Positions 1-5,873 of a stretch of 12,602 nt of DNA are shown here, one piece after another. The stretch is from positions 1-12,602 of the forward strand of contig CAKUEM010000047.1 in NCBI GenBank assembly GCA_934646115.1, read 5' to 3'. The DNA is from an uncultured Oscillospiraceae bacterium. Lineage in GTDB: Bacteria; Bacillota; Clostridia; Oscillospirales; JAAYXM01. Below the pieces are notes generated by a model. It was not told the origin of the DNA. It did no database searches and saw nothing but the letters and a program-made list of their open reading frames with translations. A program made the position numbers and the translations under genes. Position 1 is the first letter of the stretch; each line of letters opens with the position of its first letter.

Positions 1-332
1 GCACGAAGTACACGGGCGCGATCACCGTGGATAAGACGATGACGATCAAGGCGATCGCTGTGAAGAGCGGCATGACGGATAGTAGCGTGGCAAGCTTCGC
101 ATATACGATCAACATCGCACCGTCTAAGGTTTCTGCCCCGACGGCTAGCCCGGCGGCTGGCACGTACACCTCCGCGCAGAGCGTTACGCTGAACACGGCG
201 ACGACTGACGCAGACATCTACTACACCACGAATGGCAGCACCCCGACCGCTTCGAGCACGAAGTACACGGGCGCGATCACCGTGGATAAGACGATGACGA
301 TCAAGGCGATCGCTGTGAAGAGCGGCATGACG
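1..332 (+). repeat. 77-bp perfect direct repeat inside the surface-protein gene
   Basis: Bases 1-77 and 256-332 are identical, 255 bp apart, which equals one 85-codon protein module. A third, diverged copy lies at 817-893 with several substitutions. The identity covers synonymous positions too, so it reflects recent duplication or gene conversion and not only protein-level constraint. The first copy touches the window edge, so the identity may extend further upstream. Confidence 0.95.
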
Positions 333-1538
333 AACAGTGATGTGGTAAGCTTCACATACACGATCAGCGCTGCTCCGTCGAACAAGGTTGCTGCGCCGAC
401 GACTAATCCGGTTTCCGGCACAAGCTTCAGCTCCGTGCTGTCGATCAGACTCAGCAGCGCAACGGCTGGCGCGCAGATCTACTACACGCTCAATGGCTCC
501 ACGCCGAAGGTTGGCGAGAGTGCAACGCATCTCTACAACGGCACGCCGATCACGATCACGACTACGACCACGATCAAGGCGATTGCAGTGAAGACCGGCA
601 TGGACGACAGCGATATGACCACGGCAGTCTTCCAGTATTATGTACCGTCCAGCGGTAGCGGCGGCGGAAACTATGGCAACAGAACGTTTGCCAGCGCGCC
701 GGTTGCAAATCCGGGCAGCGGCACATATGAGAAGACGCAGAGCGTTACGCTGACCTCCGCAACGAGCGGCGCAACGATCTACTACACGACCAACGGCAAC
801 ACGCCGACCACTTCGAGCATGAAGTACACGGGCGCGATCACTGTGGATAAGTCCATGACGATCAAGGCGATCGCGGTGAAGAGCGGTATGTACAACAGCT
901 CGACTGCATCGTTCACCTACACCATCCGCAGCGGCGCACCGATTGAACCGAACCCGCCGACAGAGGATGAGTTCTTCAAGGATGTATCGAAGAACGATTG
1001 GTTCTATGATGCAGTGAAGTTTGTCAACGAGAAGGGACTGTTCAAGGGCGTTAGCGCAACCGAGTTTGGCCCGACGCTGAACACGACGCGCGGCATGCTC
1101 GCAACCGTCCTCCATCGCCTCGACAATACGCCGGCGGCGAAGGGTCCGATGGACTTCAACGACGTGAACGCTTCTGACTGGTATGCAGATGCAATTGCTT
1201 GGGCGAGCGAGGCGAAGGTTGTAAACGGTATCGGAAACGGTAAGTTTGCACCGAATGAGCCGATCACGCGTGAGCAGCTTGCAGCAATGCTGTATCGCTA
1301 CGCGCAGTACAAGGGCTATGATGTATCGGTGGGCGAGGACACCAATATCCTGAGCTTCAACGATGCAGCAGCGATCTCCGAGTACGCGGTTCCGGCGATC
1401 CAGTGGGCTTGCGGCGCAGGCATCATGAACGGCAAGAGCGGCAACATGCTTGACCCGACGGGTCTGGCAACTCGTGCAGAGGTTGCGGCAATGATCAACC
1501 GCTTTGTTGCAAACGTAGTGGAAGCGAGCGGTAAGTAA
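1..1538 (+). CDS. SLH-domain surface protein with tandem chitobiase/hexosaminidase-C-like modules (5' partial)
   Basis: The reading frame is open from the window edge (first full codon at 3), so the start and signal peptide lie outside. The visible part has four repeated modules of about 80-85 residues (one partial at 1-~120, then about 132-380, 387-645 and 693-930). Each shows the pattern APxxxPxxGTY, SVTL, IYYTTNGSTP, TIKAIAVKSGM, typical of the CHB_HEX_C_1 / Fn3-like family often found in secreted clostridial proteins. A Gly/Ser linker precedes the fourth module. The C-terminus holds three SLH repeats (about 975-1125, 1149-1308 and 1350-1508), including DWFYDAV, DWYADAIAWA and ITREQLAAMLYRY, which in known proteins bind pyruvylated secondary cell-wall polymer. 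The protein is therefore probably an exported, non-covalently anchored surface protein. The N-terminal catalytic or adhesive part, if any, cannot be seen. The SLH assignment is firm; the overall function is unknown. Confidence 0.93.
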   Translation, partial: TKYTGAITVDKTMTIKAIAVKSGMTDSSVASFAYTINIAPSKVSAPTASPAAGTYTSAQSVTLNTATTDADIYYTTNGSTPTASSTKYTGAITVDKTMTIKAIAVKSGMTNSDVVSFTYTISAAPSNKVAAPTTNPVSGTSFSSVLSIRLSSATAGAQIYYTLNGSTPKVGESATHLYNGTPITITTTTTIKAIAVKTGMDDSDMTTAVFQYYVPSSGSGGGNYGNRTFASAPVANPGSGTYEKTQSVTLTSATSGATIYYTTNGNTPTTSSMKYTGAITVDKSMTIKAIAVKSGMYNSSTASFTYTIRSGAPIEPNPPTEDEFFKDVSKNDWFYDAVKFVNEKGLFKGVSATEFGPTLNTTRGMLATVLHRLDNTPAAKGPMDFNDVNASDWYADAIAWASEAKVVNGIGNGKFAPNEPITREQLAAMLYRYAQYKGYDVSVGEDTNILSFNDAAAISEYAVPAIQWACGAGIMNGKSGNMLDPTGLATRAEVAAMINRFVANVVEASGK

Positions 1539-1567
1539 TCCGCAACACAAAAAAATTGCATAACAGA

Positions 1568-1600
1568 AAATGCCCTGCGGCACTCTGCCGCAGGGCATTT
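1568..1600 (+). terminator. Rho-independent-type hairpin after the SLH gene
   Basis: A perfect 15-bp inverted repeat (1568-1582 with 1586-1600, loop CTC) begins 29 bp after the TAA of the surface-protein gene. The arms begin with AAA and end with TTT, so the U-tract on the plus strand is short and is followed by CCCC. On the minus strand the hairpin is followed by TTTT and, further on, a T7 run. It may therefore work in both directions. Confidence 0.8.
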
Positions 1601-2018
1601 CCCCGCATATGGGGGTTGGTGGATTAGATTGGCGGAGTTGCGCATACAGGAGAATGCCGCCGCAAGGATTTTCCCGCGCATGGAATCCGATGGATTTAGG
1701 GCGAAATTTCGGATAAGATAAAGATTTTGCGCGACTTGCCGCTAAGACCGGCCATTTTCACAACAGTTTTTGTTTTTCGCTCCGCTCACTTCTTGATTCT
1801 TAAAGCAAAGTTCCCACCTTCCGGCAAAGCGGGGTTTCTGTTTTTTGCGAAAGTATATAAAAGCGAGATCTCCCCGGCGGAGGGATGCCCGCCGGGGAGA
1901 TCTCGCTAAGGATTAGAAAGAGGTTATTGAGTGGAGTGCATTTCTGCACCATATATTTCCGCCCGGACAGGCGCGCAGTGCTCATGCTGCATGCCCGGTG
2001 AAAATATCAAAAGAAAAA
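1601..2018. other. Intergenic region without a supportable gene
   Basis: Short frames occur on both strands (about 60 codons each at 1727-1909 and 1800-1985), but neither has a Shine-Dalgarno site or a recognisable product, and both run through the 1862-1907 hairpin. The region holds that hairpin and a small one at 1936-1949 (GTGCA, TTTC, TGCAC). I see nothing else. Confidence 0.7.
1862..1907 (-). terminator. 19-bp perfect hairpin, candidate nagB terminator
   Basis: Bases 1862-1880 pair perfectly with 1889-1907 (loop of 8 nt). Read on the minus strand it lies about 110 nt after the nagB stop and is followed by the T-rich TTTATATACTTTC, so it could end nagB transcription. The distance and interrupted U-tract are not ideal. 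A stem this long could also be a mobile or repeated intergenic palindrome. Confidence 0.55.
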
Positions 2019-2750
2019 TTACTTGTTGAGATATTCCGCCGCTTCCTGGTCGAGCAGAACGGTCGCGTCCGGATGCAGCTGTACAAACGTGGCCGGGCAA
2101 TCCGTGCCGACCATGCCGTCATACAGGCGGCGCACAGCCTCAGCCTTCGCCTTGCCGTTGATGACCATTACGATCTTTTTTGCCTTCATGATCGCGCCAA
2201 GACCCATAGTCAGCGCCTTCATCGGCATGTCGTTCGGGTTTTCAAAGTAGCCGCTGTTTGCCTCGAACGTGCTCTGCGTCAGCCCGGTCACATGCGTTGC
2301 TGCATAGAGCTTATCGTCCGGCTCGTTAAAGCCGATGTGACCGTTGCGCCCGATGCCGAGAACCTGAAGGTCGATCCCGCCATATGCCTCAATCTTTTTA
2401 TCATAGGCTGCGCACTCTGCGTCCGGATCAGCTACTTCGCCGTTCGGCACGTTGACATTCTCTTTTTTGATATTCACGTCATTAAACAGGTTTTTAAACA
2501 TGAAATAATAATAGCTCTGATCATTCGAGCGCTGGATCGGATAATATTCATCGAGATTAAAGGTCGTGATCTCAGAAAAATCGATCTCCCCCGCCTGGTT
2601 CATGCGAACCAGCTCGCGATACAGACCGACCGGCGAGCTGCCCGTTGCAAATCCGAGAACGCTGTTTGGCTTCGCCTTGATCTGCGCCGCAACAAGCTTT
2701 GCCGCCTCGCGCGACATTTCGTCATAATCCTTGCAAAGAATGGTTTTCAA
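2019..2750 (-). CDS. nagB: Glucosamine-6-phosphate deaminase
   Basis: This predicted cytoplasmic enzyme of 243 residues, the usual length of short NagB proteins, converts glucosamine 6-phosphate to fructose 6-phosphate and ammonia, feeding amino sugars into glycolysis. Visible motifs are ATGSSPVGLYREL (about 35-47, phosphate binding), FNLDEYYP (64-71, with the conserved D67), and LGIGRNGHIGFNEP (131-144, with H138 and E143 of the catalytic set). The E. coli enzyme has Asp where N136 stands here; I recall Asn being common in Gram-positive members. I chose the TTG at 2750 because GAGGTG lies 6 nt upstream and the protein then begins MKTILCKDYDEMS like its relatives. An ATG at 2792 in the same frame has no ribosome site and lies inside the leader. 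No nagA or sugar transporter is adjacent. Confidence 0.95.
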   Translation of the reverse strand: MKTILCKDYDEMSREAAKLVAAQIKAKPNSVLGFATGSSPVGLYRELVRMNQAGEIDFSEITTFNLDEYYPIQRSNDQSYYYFMFKNLFNDVNIKKENVNVPNGEVADPDAECAAYDKKIEAYGGIDLQVLGIGRNGHIGFNEPDDKLYAATHVTGLTQSTFEANSGYFENPNDMPMKALTMGLGAIMKAKKIVMVINGKAKAEAVRRLYDGMVGTDCPATFVQLHPDATVLLDQEAAEYLNK

Positions 2751-2756
2751 TGTCAA

Positions 2757-2762
2757 CACCTC
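2757..2762 (-). promoter_or_regulatory. Ribosome binding site that sets the nagB TTG start
   Basis: Minus-strand GAGGTG is separated by 6 nt from the TTG at 2750. It supports TTG over the upstream in-frame ATG at 2792, which has no such site. Confidence 0.75.
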
Positions 2763-2780
2763 ATTTATTTTTGTTATAGA

Positions 2781-2812
2781 ATTGCCCAACACAGTGCTCT
2801 AAGCCGGGCAAT
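2781..2812 (-). promoter_or_regulatory. Inverted repeat in the nagB leader
   Basis: ATTGCCC (2781-2787) and GGGCAAT (2806-2812) form 7-bp arms around an 18-nt gap, between the predicted transcription start and the ribosome site. It could be a leader hairpin or a split operator. It does not resemble the GntR/NagR-type sites I know, so no regulator is named. Confidence 0.35.
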
Positions 2813-2836
2813 AATTGATCTACACTATTTAAATAT

Positions 2837-2865
2837 ATTGTATCACAGTTTGGCGCAAAGAGAAA
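2837..2865 (-). promoter_or_regulatory. Predicted nagB promoter
   Basis: On the minus strand an extended -10 (TGA then TACAAT, 2837-2842) lies 17 nt from a weak -35 (TTTCTC, 2860-2865). It would start transcription near 2830 and give a leader of about 80 nt. The -10 and its upstream flank match the yfbR promoter almost exactly. Confidence 0.6.
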
Positions 2866-3268
2866 GGGGAAAATAAAATTTTCTTTGCAAATCTGGCGTA
2901 AGAGGCGGGCTGTCTGCGCAAGCGCGCTATAGAAAGCGGGCTGCCTGCGCAAAGTTGCCGCAGCAGAGAGCTGTCTGCGCGATTTTTGCTGTTTGTTGTG
3001 GGGAAAGCGGATGTGTCCGAGAAAACGCCTTGGTCGGAGGAAAAGACGCGCCCGATGCCGCGCGCATCACGAAACATGGGGAAAAGGAAAATTGCAGGGG
3101 GCTATCGCTTGCGGTAGAGCGGTTTGCGCGGGTTGGAAGATCTCCTTTTGAAGCGAAATGAACGCGGGTTTTTCTTCTTACGCTGGACGGACAGATGCGT
3201 AATTTTACAAAAAAGGCGGCGTCTTGCTCCGCGGAGGGTGGTGGTGCAAACCCACCGCGCGCCAACGT
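2866..3268. other. Intergenic region between nagB promoter and yfbR terminator
   Basis: About 400 bp with no supportable gene. Frames such as 2955-3161 (+) and 2927-3328 (-) have no ribosome site or recognisable product, and the minus one runs through the yfbR terminator. The only structure seen is the triple repeat at 2909-2980 and a weak GGTGG/CCACC hairpin near 3240-3256. Confidence 0.65.
2909..2980. repeat. Three 11-bp direct repeats at 30-31 bp spacing
   Basis: GCTGYCTGCGC occurs at 2909-2919, 2940-2950 and 2970-2980 (Y is T, C, T). Flanking bases are partly conserved in the first two copies (CGGGCTG, then GCGCAA). Spacer sequences differ, so this is not a CRISPR array. It is not linked to either neighbouring promoter. 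Confidence 0.6.
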
Positions 3269-3296
3269 AAAAAGCCGCCCAGCATTCGGGCGGCTT
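3269..3296 (-). terminator. Terminator of yfbR
   Basis: A 9-bp perfect stem AAGCCGCCC/GGGCGGCTT (3272-3280 and 3288-3296, 7-nt loop) is followed on the minus strand by a T5 run. It starts 12 nt after the yfbR stop codon. Confidence 0.88.
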
Positions 3297-3308
3297 GAGA
3301 AAACATTT

Positions 3309-3884
3309 TTATCGTTCCAGCTCGTCAAGTGTTAAGTCAAACGAAGGGATAAAGTGCGCGAGGAAATATGTCACCTCCGGCATGGCAAGCGCCTCCAACG
3401 CGGCGCGTGTAGACTGTTCAGCCTGCGAAAACTCGGTATTTCCCGAGGTGCGCTCCTCAATGCATTTGATATACGCCGCGAGTTTATCCGCAGCCCTCAC
3501 AAGCGGCTGATAGTCCTCCGGCATGGCGAGCAGCGCGGCATAGGAGGGCGCAAGCGCCCCCGGCAACGTGCGGAGCAGGCGCGCGGCGGCATGCTCCTCA
3601 ATTTTTGCGTAGGCAGCGCGCATTTCCGGGTTAAAATACTTGATCGGCGTGGGCAGATCCCCAGTGAAAATCTCGCTTGCGTCGTGAAACAGGGCAAGCG
3701 CCGCCGCTCGCTCCGGATCGCAGGGCAGACCGAGCACATCGCGGCGGATGCACGCGAGCGCATGGCTGAGCAGCGCAACAAAAAACGAGTGCTCCGCAAT
3801 ATTTTCACGGGTGATATTCCGCATGAGCGACCAGCGCTCAATATATTTCATGCGCGCGAGCAGCGCAAAAAAATCGCTTTTCAT
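3309..3884 (-). CDS. yfbR: 5'-deoxynucleotidase, HD-domain (YfbR family)
   Basis: This predicted cytoplasmic phosphohydrolase of 191 residues (E. coli YfbR is 199) removes phosphate from deoxyribonucleoside 5'-monophosphates in nucleotide salvage and pool control. It aligns with E. coli YfbR along its length: R17 (phosphate contact), AEHS with H32, FHDASE with H67 and D68, TGDLPTPIKYFN (74-85), and RAADKLAAYIKC with D133. These are the H...HD...D metal ligands of the HD family. The C-terminal motif PSFDLTLDE is also as in YfbR. The start at 3884 follows AGGAGG by 7 nt; the ATG 6 nt upstream lies only 1 nt after AGGAGG and so is rejected. It is a single-gene unit with its own promoter and terminator. 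Confidence 0.95.
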   Translation of the reverse strand: MKSDFFALLARMKYIERWSLMRNITRENIAEHSFFVALLSHALACIRRDVLGLPCDPERAAALALFHDASEIFTGDLPTPIKYFNPEMRAAYAKIEEHAAARLLRTLPGALAPSYAALLAMPEDYQPLVRAADKLAAYIKCIEERTSGNTEFSQAEQSTRAALEALAMPEVTYFLAHFIPSFDLTLDELER

Positions 3885-3906
3885 AGTCATTCCTCCTGAC
3901 GCCTTC

Positions 3907-3935
3907 ATTGTAGCACAGTTTGCGCCGTTGTGCAA
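3907..3935 (-). promoter_or_regulatory. Predicted yfbR promoter
   Basis: On the minus strand TTGCAC (3930-3935), a 17-nt spacer and an extended -10 (TGC then TACAAT, 3907-3912) form a near-consensus sigmaA promoter. Transcription would start near 3900, only about 16 nt before the start codon, just enough for the AGGAGG at 3891-3896. Confidence 0.82.
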
Positions 3936-4068
3936 TCACACATTCGCGCCAGCGGGCATACACTGGGTATGGGATGGGAAAACCGAATGTACTTACCCAT
4001 TCCTGTGCGCCTCCCGGAGCCATTCCCGTAAGCATCCTCCAAAAATGCCGCGACCGTGCGGATCACAA

Positions 4069-4110
4069 AATGCGCCCGCCGTTTTTTACGGCGGGCGCAT
4101 TATAATTTTT
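4069..4110 (-). terminator. Bidirectional hairpin terminator downstream of metY
   Basis: AATGCGCCCGCCG (4069-4081) pairs perfectly with 4089-4101 across a T-rich 7-nt loop. On the minus strand it is followed by TTTTGTG, about 100 nt after the metY stop. On the plus strand it is followed by ATAATTTTTT, a better U-tract, although no plus-strand gene is seen upstream. The remaining intergenic bases from 3936 to 4204 hold no supportable gene. Confidence 0.75.
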
Positions 4111-4204
4111 TAAAGCGGCGATGTGTGCCGGCGCGGAGATGCCGCAAGCGCGCCTGCGTTAAGCAGCGGCAGGTTTGCACGCACGCGATGCCCGCCCCTT
4201 TTTG

Positions 4205-5467
4205 TTACAGCGCGGCAAGACTTTGACGAATATCGTCTAAAATATCCTCGATATTCTCAAGCCCGACCGAGAAGCGGATCAGACCCGGATTGACCCCGGC
4301 GGCGACCAGCTGCTCATCGGTCAGCTGACGATGCGTGGCACTGGCGGGATGCAGCACGCAGGTGCGGATATCCGCAACGTGAACCTCTTTGGAGGCGAGT
4401 TTCAGCCCGTTCATAAACCGGATCGCCGGTTCGCGCCCGCCCTTCATCGTGATAGAGATCACGCCGCTGCTGCCATGGGGAAGATATTTCTGCGCAAGTG
4501 CATAGTAGCGGTCGCCCGGAAGGCCGGGATAACGCACGTCGGTGAAATGCGCATCGTTTGCGAAAAATTCCGCCACGATCATCGCATTTTCGCAATATTG
4601 CTTCATGCGCACGGGCAGTGTTTCCAGCCCGAGATTTAAAAGGAACGCGGAATGCGCCGCCGGGAACGCGCCGAAATCGCGCATTAGCTGCATCCGCGCC
4701 TTGACGATATACGCCATTTTGCCGAACACCTCGGTATACACGATGCCGTGGTAAGACTCGTCCGGCTGCGTAAATTCCGGGAATTTGCCGCAGGTCCAGT
4801 CGAAATTTCCGGAATCGACGATCACACCGCCGACCTGCAGGGCGTGCCCGTCCATGTACTTGCTGGTTGAATGCACCACGATGTCTGCGCCGAATTCGAA
4901 CGGCTTGCACAGCATCGGAGTTGCAAACGTATTGTCCACAATGAGCGGGACATTATTTTTATGCGCGATTTTTGCAAACTTTTCGATATCAAACACAGCC
5001 AGTGCCGGGTTGGCGAGCGTTTCGCCGAACACAGCGCGGGTATTTTCGCGGAAAGCCGCCTGGATCGTCGCTTCATCGGCGTCGGCATCGACAAAAATAC
5101 ACTCGATGCCGAGCTTTTTCAGCGTGACTGAGAACAGATTGACCGTTCCGCCGTAAATCGTTGCCGTGCTGATAAAGCTGTCGCCGCTGTTGCATACATT
5201 TAAAATAGAAAGCAGGCTCGCCGCCTGACCGGACGAGGTGCACATCGCGCCAACGCCGCCCTCCAGCGCCGCGATCTTCTGCTCCACAGCGTCCACCGTC
5301 GGGTTGGCAAACCGCGAATACATGCATGCGGTCGGCATATCAAACAGCTCGCCGATGCGCTCCGTGGTGTCAAACCGATAGGTTGTGCTCTGCACGATGG
5401 GAACAACACGCGGCTCCCCGTCGCCCGGGGTGTAGCCCGCGTGCAGGCACTTGGTTTCGTCTCTCAT
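4205..5467 (-). CDS. metY: O-acetylhomoserine aminocarboxypropyltransferase (sulfhydrylase)
   Basis: This predicted cytoplasmic PLP enzyme of the Cys/Met-metabolism fold type I family combines O-acetylhomoserine with sulfide to give homocysteine, a direct route to methionine. Its 420 residues fit OAH sulfhydrylases (about 420-430) and not cystathionine gamma-synthases or beta-lyases (about 380). Visible features are THETA-like N-terminal CLHAGYTP, the YSRFANPT motif (50-57, Tyr and Arg contacting phosphate), IVDNTFATP with D178 (pyridine nitrogen), and HSTSKYMDGHA with PLP lysine K203. The family signature usually has TK where SK stands here. I chose ATG 5467 because AAGGAGG lies 9 nt upstream. 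The frame stays open to 5710, but the predicted promoter lies inside that extension. A cystathionine-forming or methionine gamma-lyase activity is less likely but not excluded. Confidence 0.9.
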   Translation of the reverse strand: MRDETKCLHAGYTPGDGEPRVVPIVQSTTYRFDTTERIGELFDMPTACMYSRFANPTVDAVEQKIAALEGGVGAMCTSSGQAASLLSILNVCNSGDSFISTATIYGGTVNLFSVTLKKLGIECIFVDADADEATIQAAFRENTRAVFGETLANPALAVFDIEKFAKIAHKNNVPLIVDNTFATPMLCKPFEFGADIVVHSTSKYMDGHALQVGGVIVDSGNFDWTCGKFPEFTQPDESYHGIVYTEVFGKMAYIVKARMQLMRDFGAFPAAHSAFLLNLGLETLPVRMKQYCENAMIVAEFFANDAHFTDVRYPGLPGDRYYALAQKYLPHGSSGVISITMKGGREPAIRFMNGLKLASKEVHVADIRTCVLHPASATHRQLTDEQLVAAGVNPGLIRFSVGLENIEDILDDIRQSLAAL

Positions 5468-5531
5468 GGCATTGCGCCTCCTTGTTTCGCTTTTTTGAAA
5501 TCTGCGCATCAACGCGCAAAAAACTACGTTC

Positions 5532-5560
5532 AGTATATGCGTGATTGCGAAAAAAGTCAA
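5532..5560 (-). promoter_or_regulatory. Predicted metY promoter
   Basis: On the minus strand TTGACT (5555-5560), a 17-nt spacer and TATACT (5532-5537) form a strong sigmaA promoter. The resulting leader is about 58 nt, too short for an S-box SAM riboswitch or a T-box. Its only visible structure is a small TGCGC/GCGCA hairpin. Confidence 0.82.
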
Positions 5561-5735
5561 GATAAAGCGCGCGGAGAGGGGCGAATGCCCCTGTATTTGC
5601 AGGAATTGCTGCATAATAATTTGCGTATTTTTTCGCAAGCTGCGGCGGCACGCGAGGAATTTGCCCTGCAAAAGAAGAATTCTGCGGAAAATCCGGCGGA
5701 AAAACAACAAAATGTCGTTAATTTTTTAACTATTC
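5561..5735. other. Spacer between divergent metY and rnf promoters
   Basis: No gene is supported. Two small perfect hairpins are visible: GGGGC, GAAT, GCCCC at 5578-5591 and TTGCG/CGCAA at 5621-5638 with a T-rich loop. Either could be a regulator site, but neither matches an operator I recognise. Confidence 0.5.
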
Positions 5736-5765
5736 TTGTCGTATGGCATGTGGTTGTTGTATAAT
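5736..5765 (+). promoter_or_regulatory. Predicted rnf operon promoter
   Basis: TTGTCG (5736-5741), an 18-nt spacer and a consensus TATAAT (5760-5765) precede rnfC. Transcription would begin near 5772, giving a leader of about 100 nt. No other promoter of this quality is seen before rnfC, and the six genes are almost contiguous, so this probably drives all of them. Confidence 0.75.
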
Positions 5766-5771
5766 AAAAAA

Positions 5772-5873
5772 AGATGCCTGCCGTATCGCGCGCCCGGAAG
5801 GGGTGCAGCGCGGCTTGCAGGCGGTTTTGACAGGATACGCGCGCAATGCGCGCAGATTAGAGAGGTGAATTGC
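5772..5873 (+). other. rnf operon leader with GC hairpin
   Basis: The untranslated leader contains a perfect GCGCGC, AAT, GCGCGC hairpin (5839-5853) just ahead of the rnfC ribosome site GAGAGGTG (about 5860-5866). No riboswitch signature is recognised and there is no U-tract, so it is not an attenuator. It may only affect mRNA stability or initiation. Confidence 0.4.

Noticed and set aside
2751..2792. 14-residue N-terminal extension of nagB from an ATG at 2792
   Set aside because: No ribosome site at that ATG, and it lies in the leader inverted repeat; GAGGTG supports the TTG at 2750.
1998..2876. 292-codon open frame on the plus strand over nagB
   Set aside because: It is antisense to a clearly recognised NagB, has no ribosome site, and its product is Arg/His/Ile-rich without family resemblance.
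2909..2980. CRISPR-like array
   Set aside because: Repeats are only 11 bp, imperfect, three in number, with about 20-bp spacers and no cas genes.
2927..3328. 133-codon minus-strand frame between nagB and yfbR
   Set aside because: It starts inside the yfbR 3' end, passes through the yfbR terminator, and resembles no protein I know.
5468..5531. SAM riboswitch or T-box upstream of metY
   Set aside because: The leader from the strong promoter is only about 58 nt and shows none of the conserved elements.
5468..5710. 81-residue N-terminal extension of metY
   Set aside because: The predicted promoter lies inside it, a strong AAGGAGG fits the ATG at 5467, and the family begins near that Met.
5736..5873. 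46-residue N-terminal extension of rnfC
   Set aside because: It overlaps the rnf -35 and -10 elements, and the conserved N-terminus and ribosome site fit ATG 5874.
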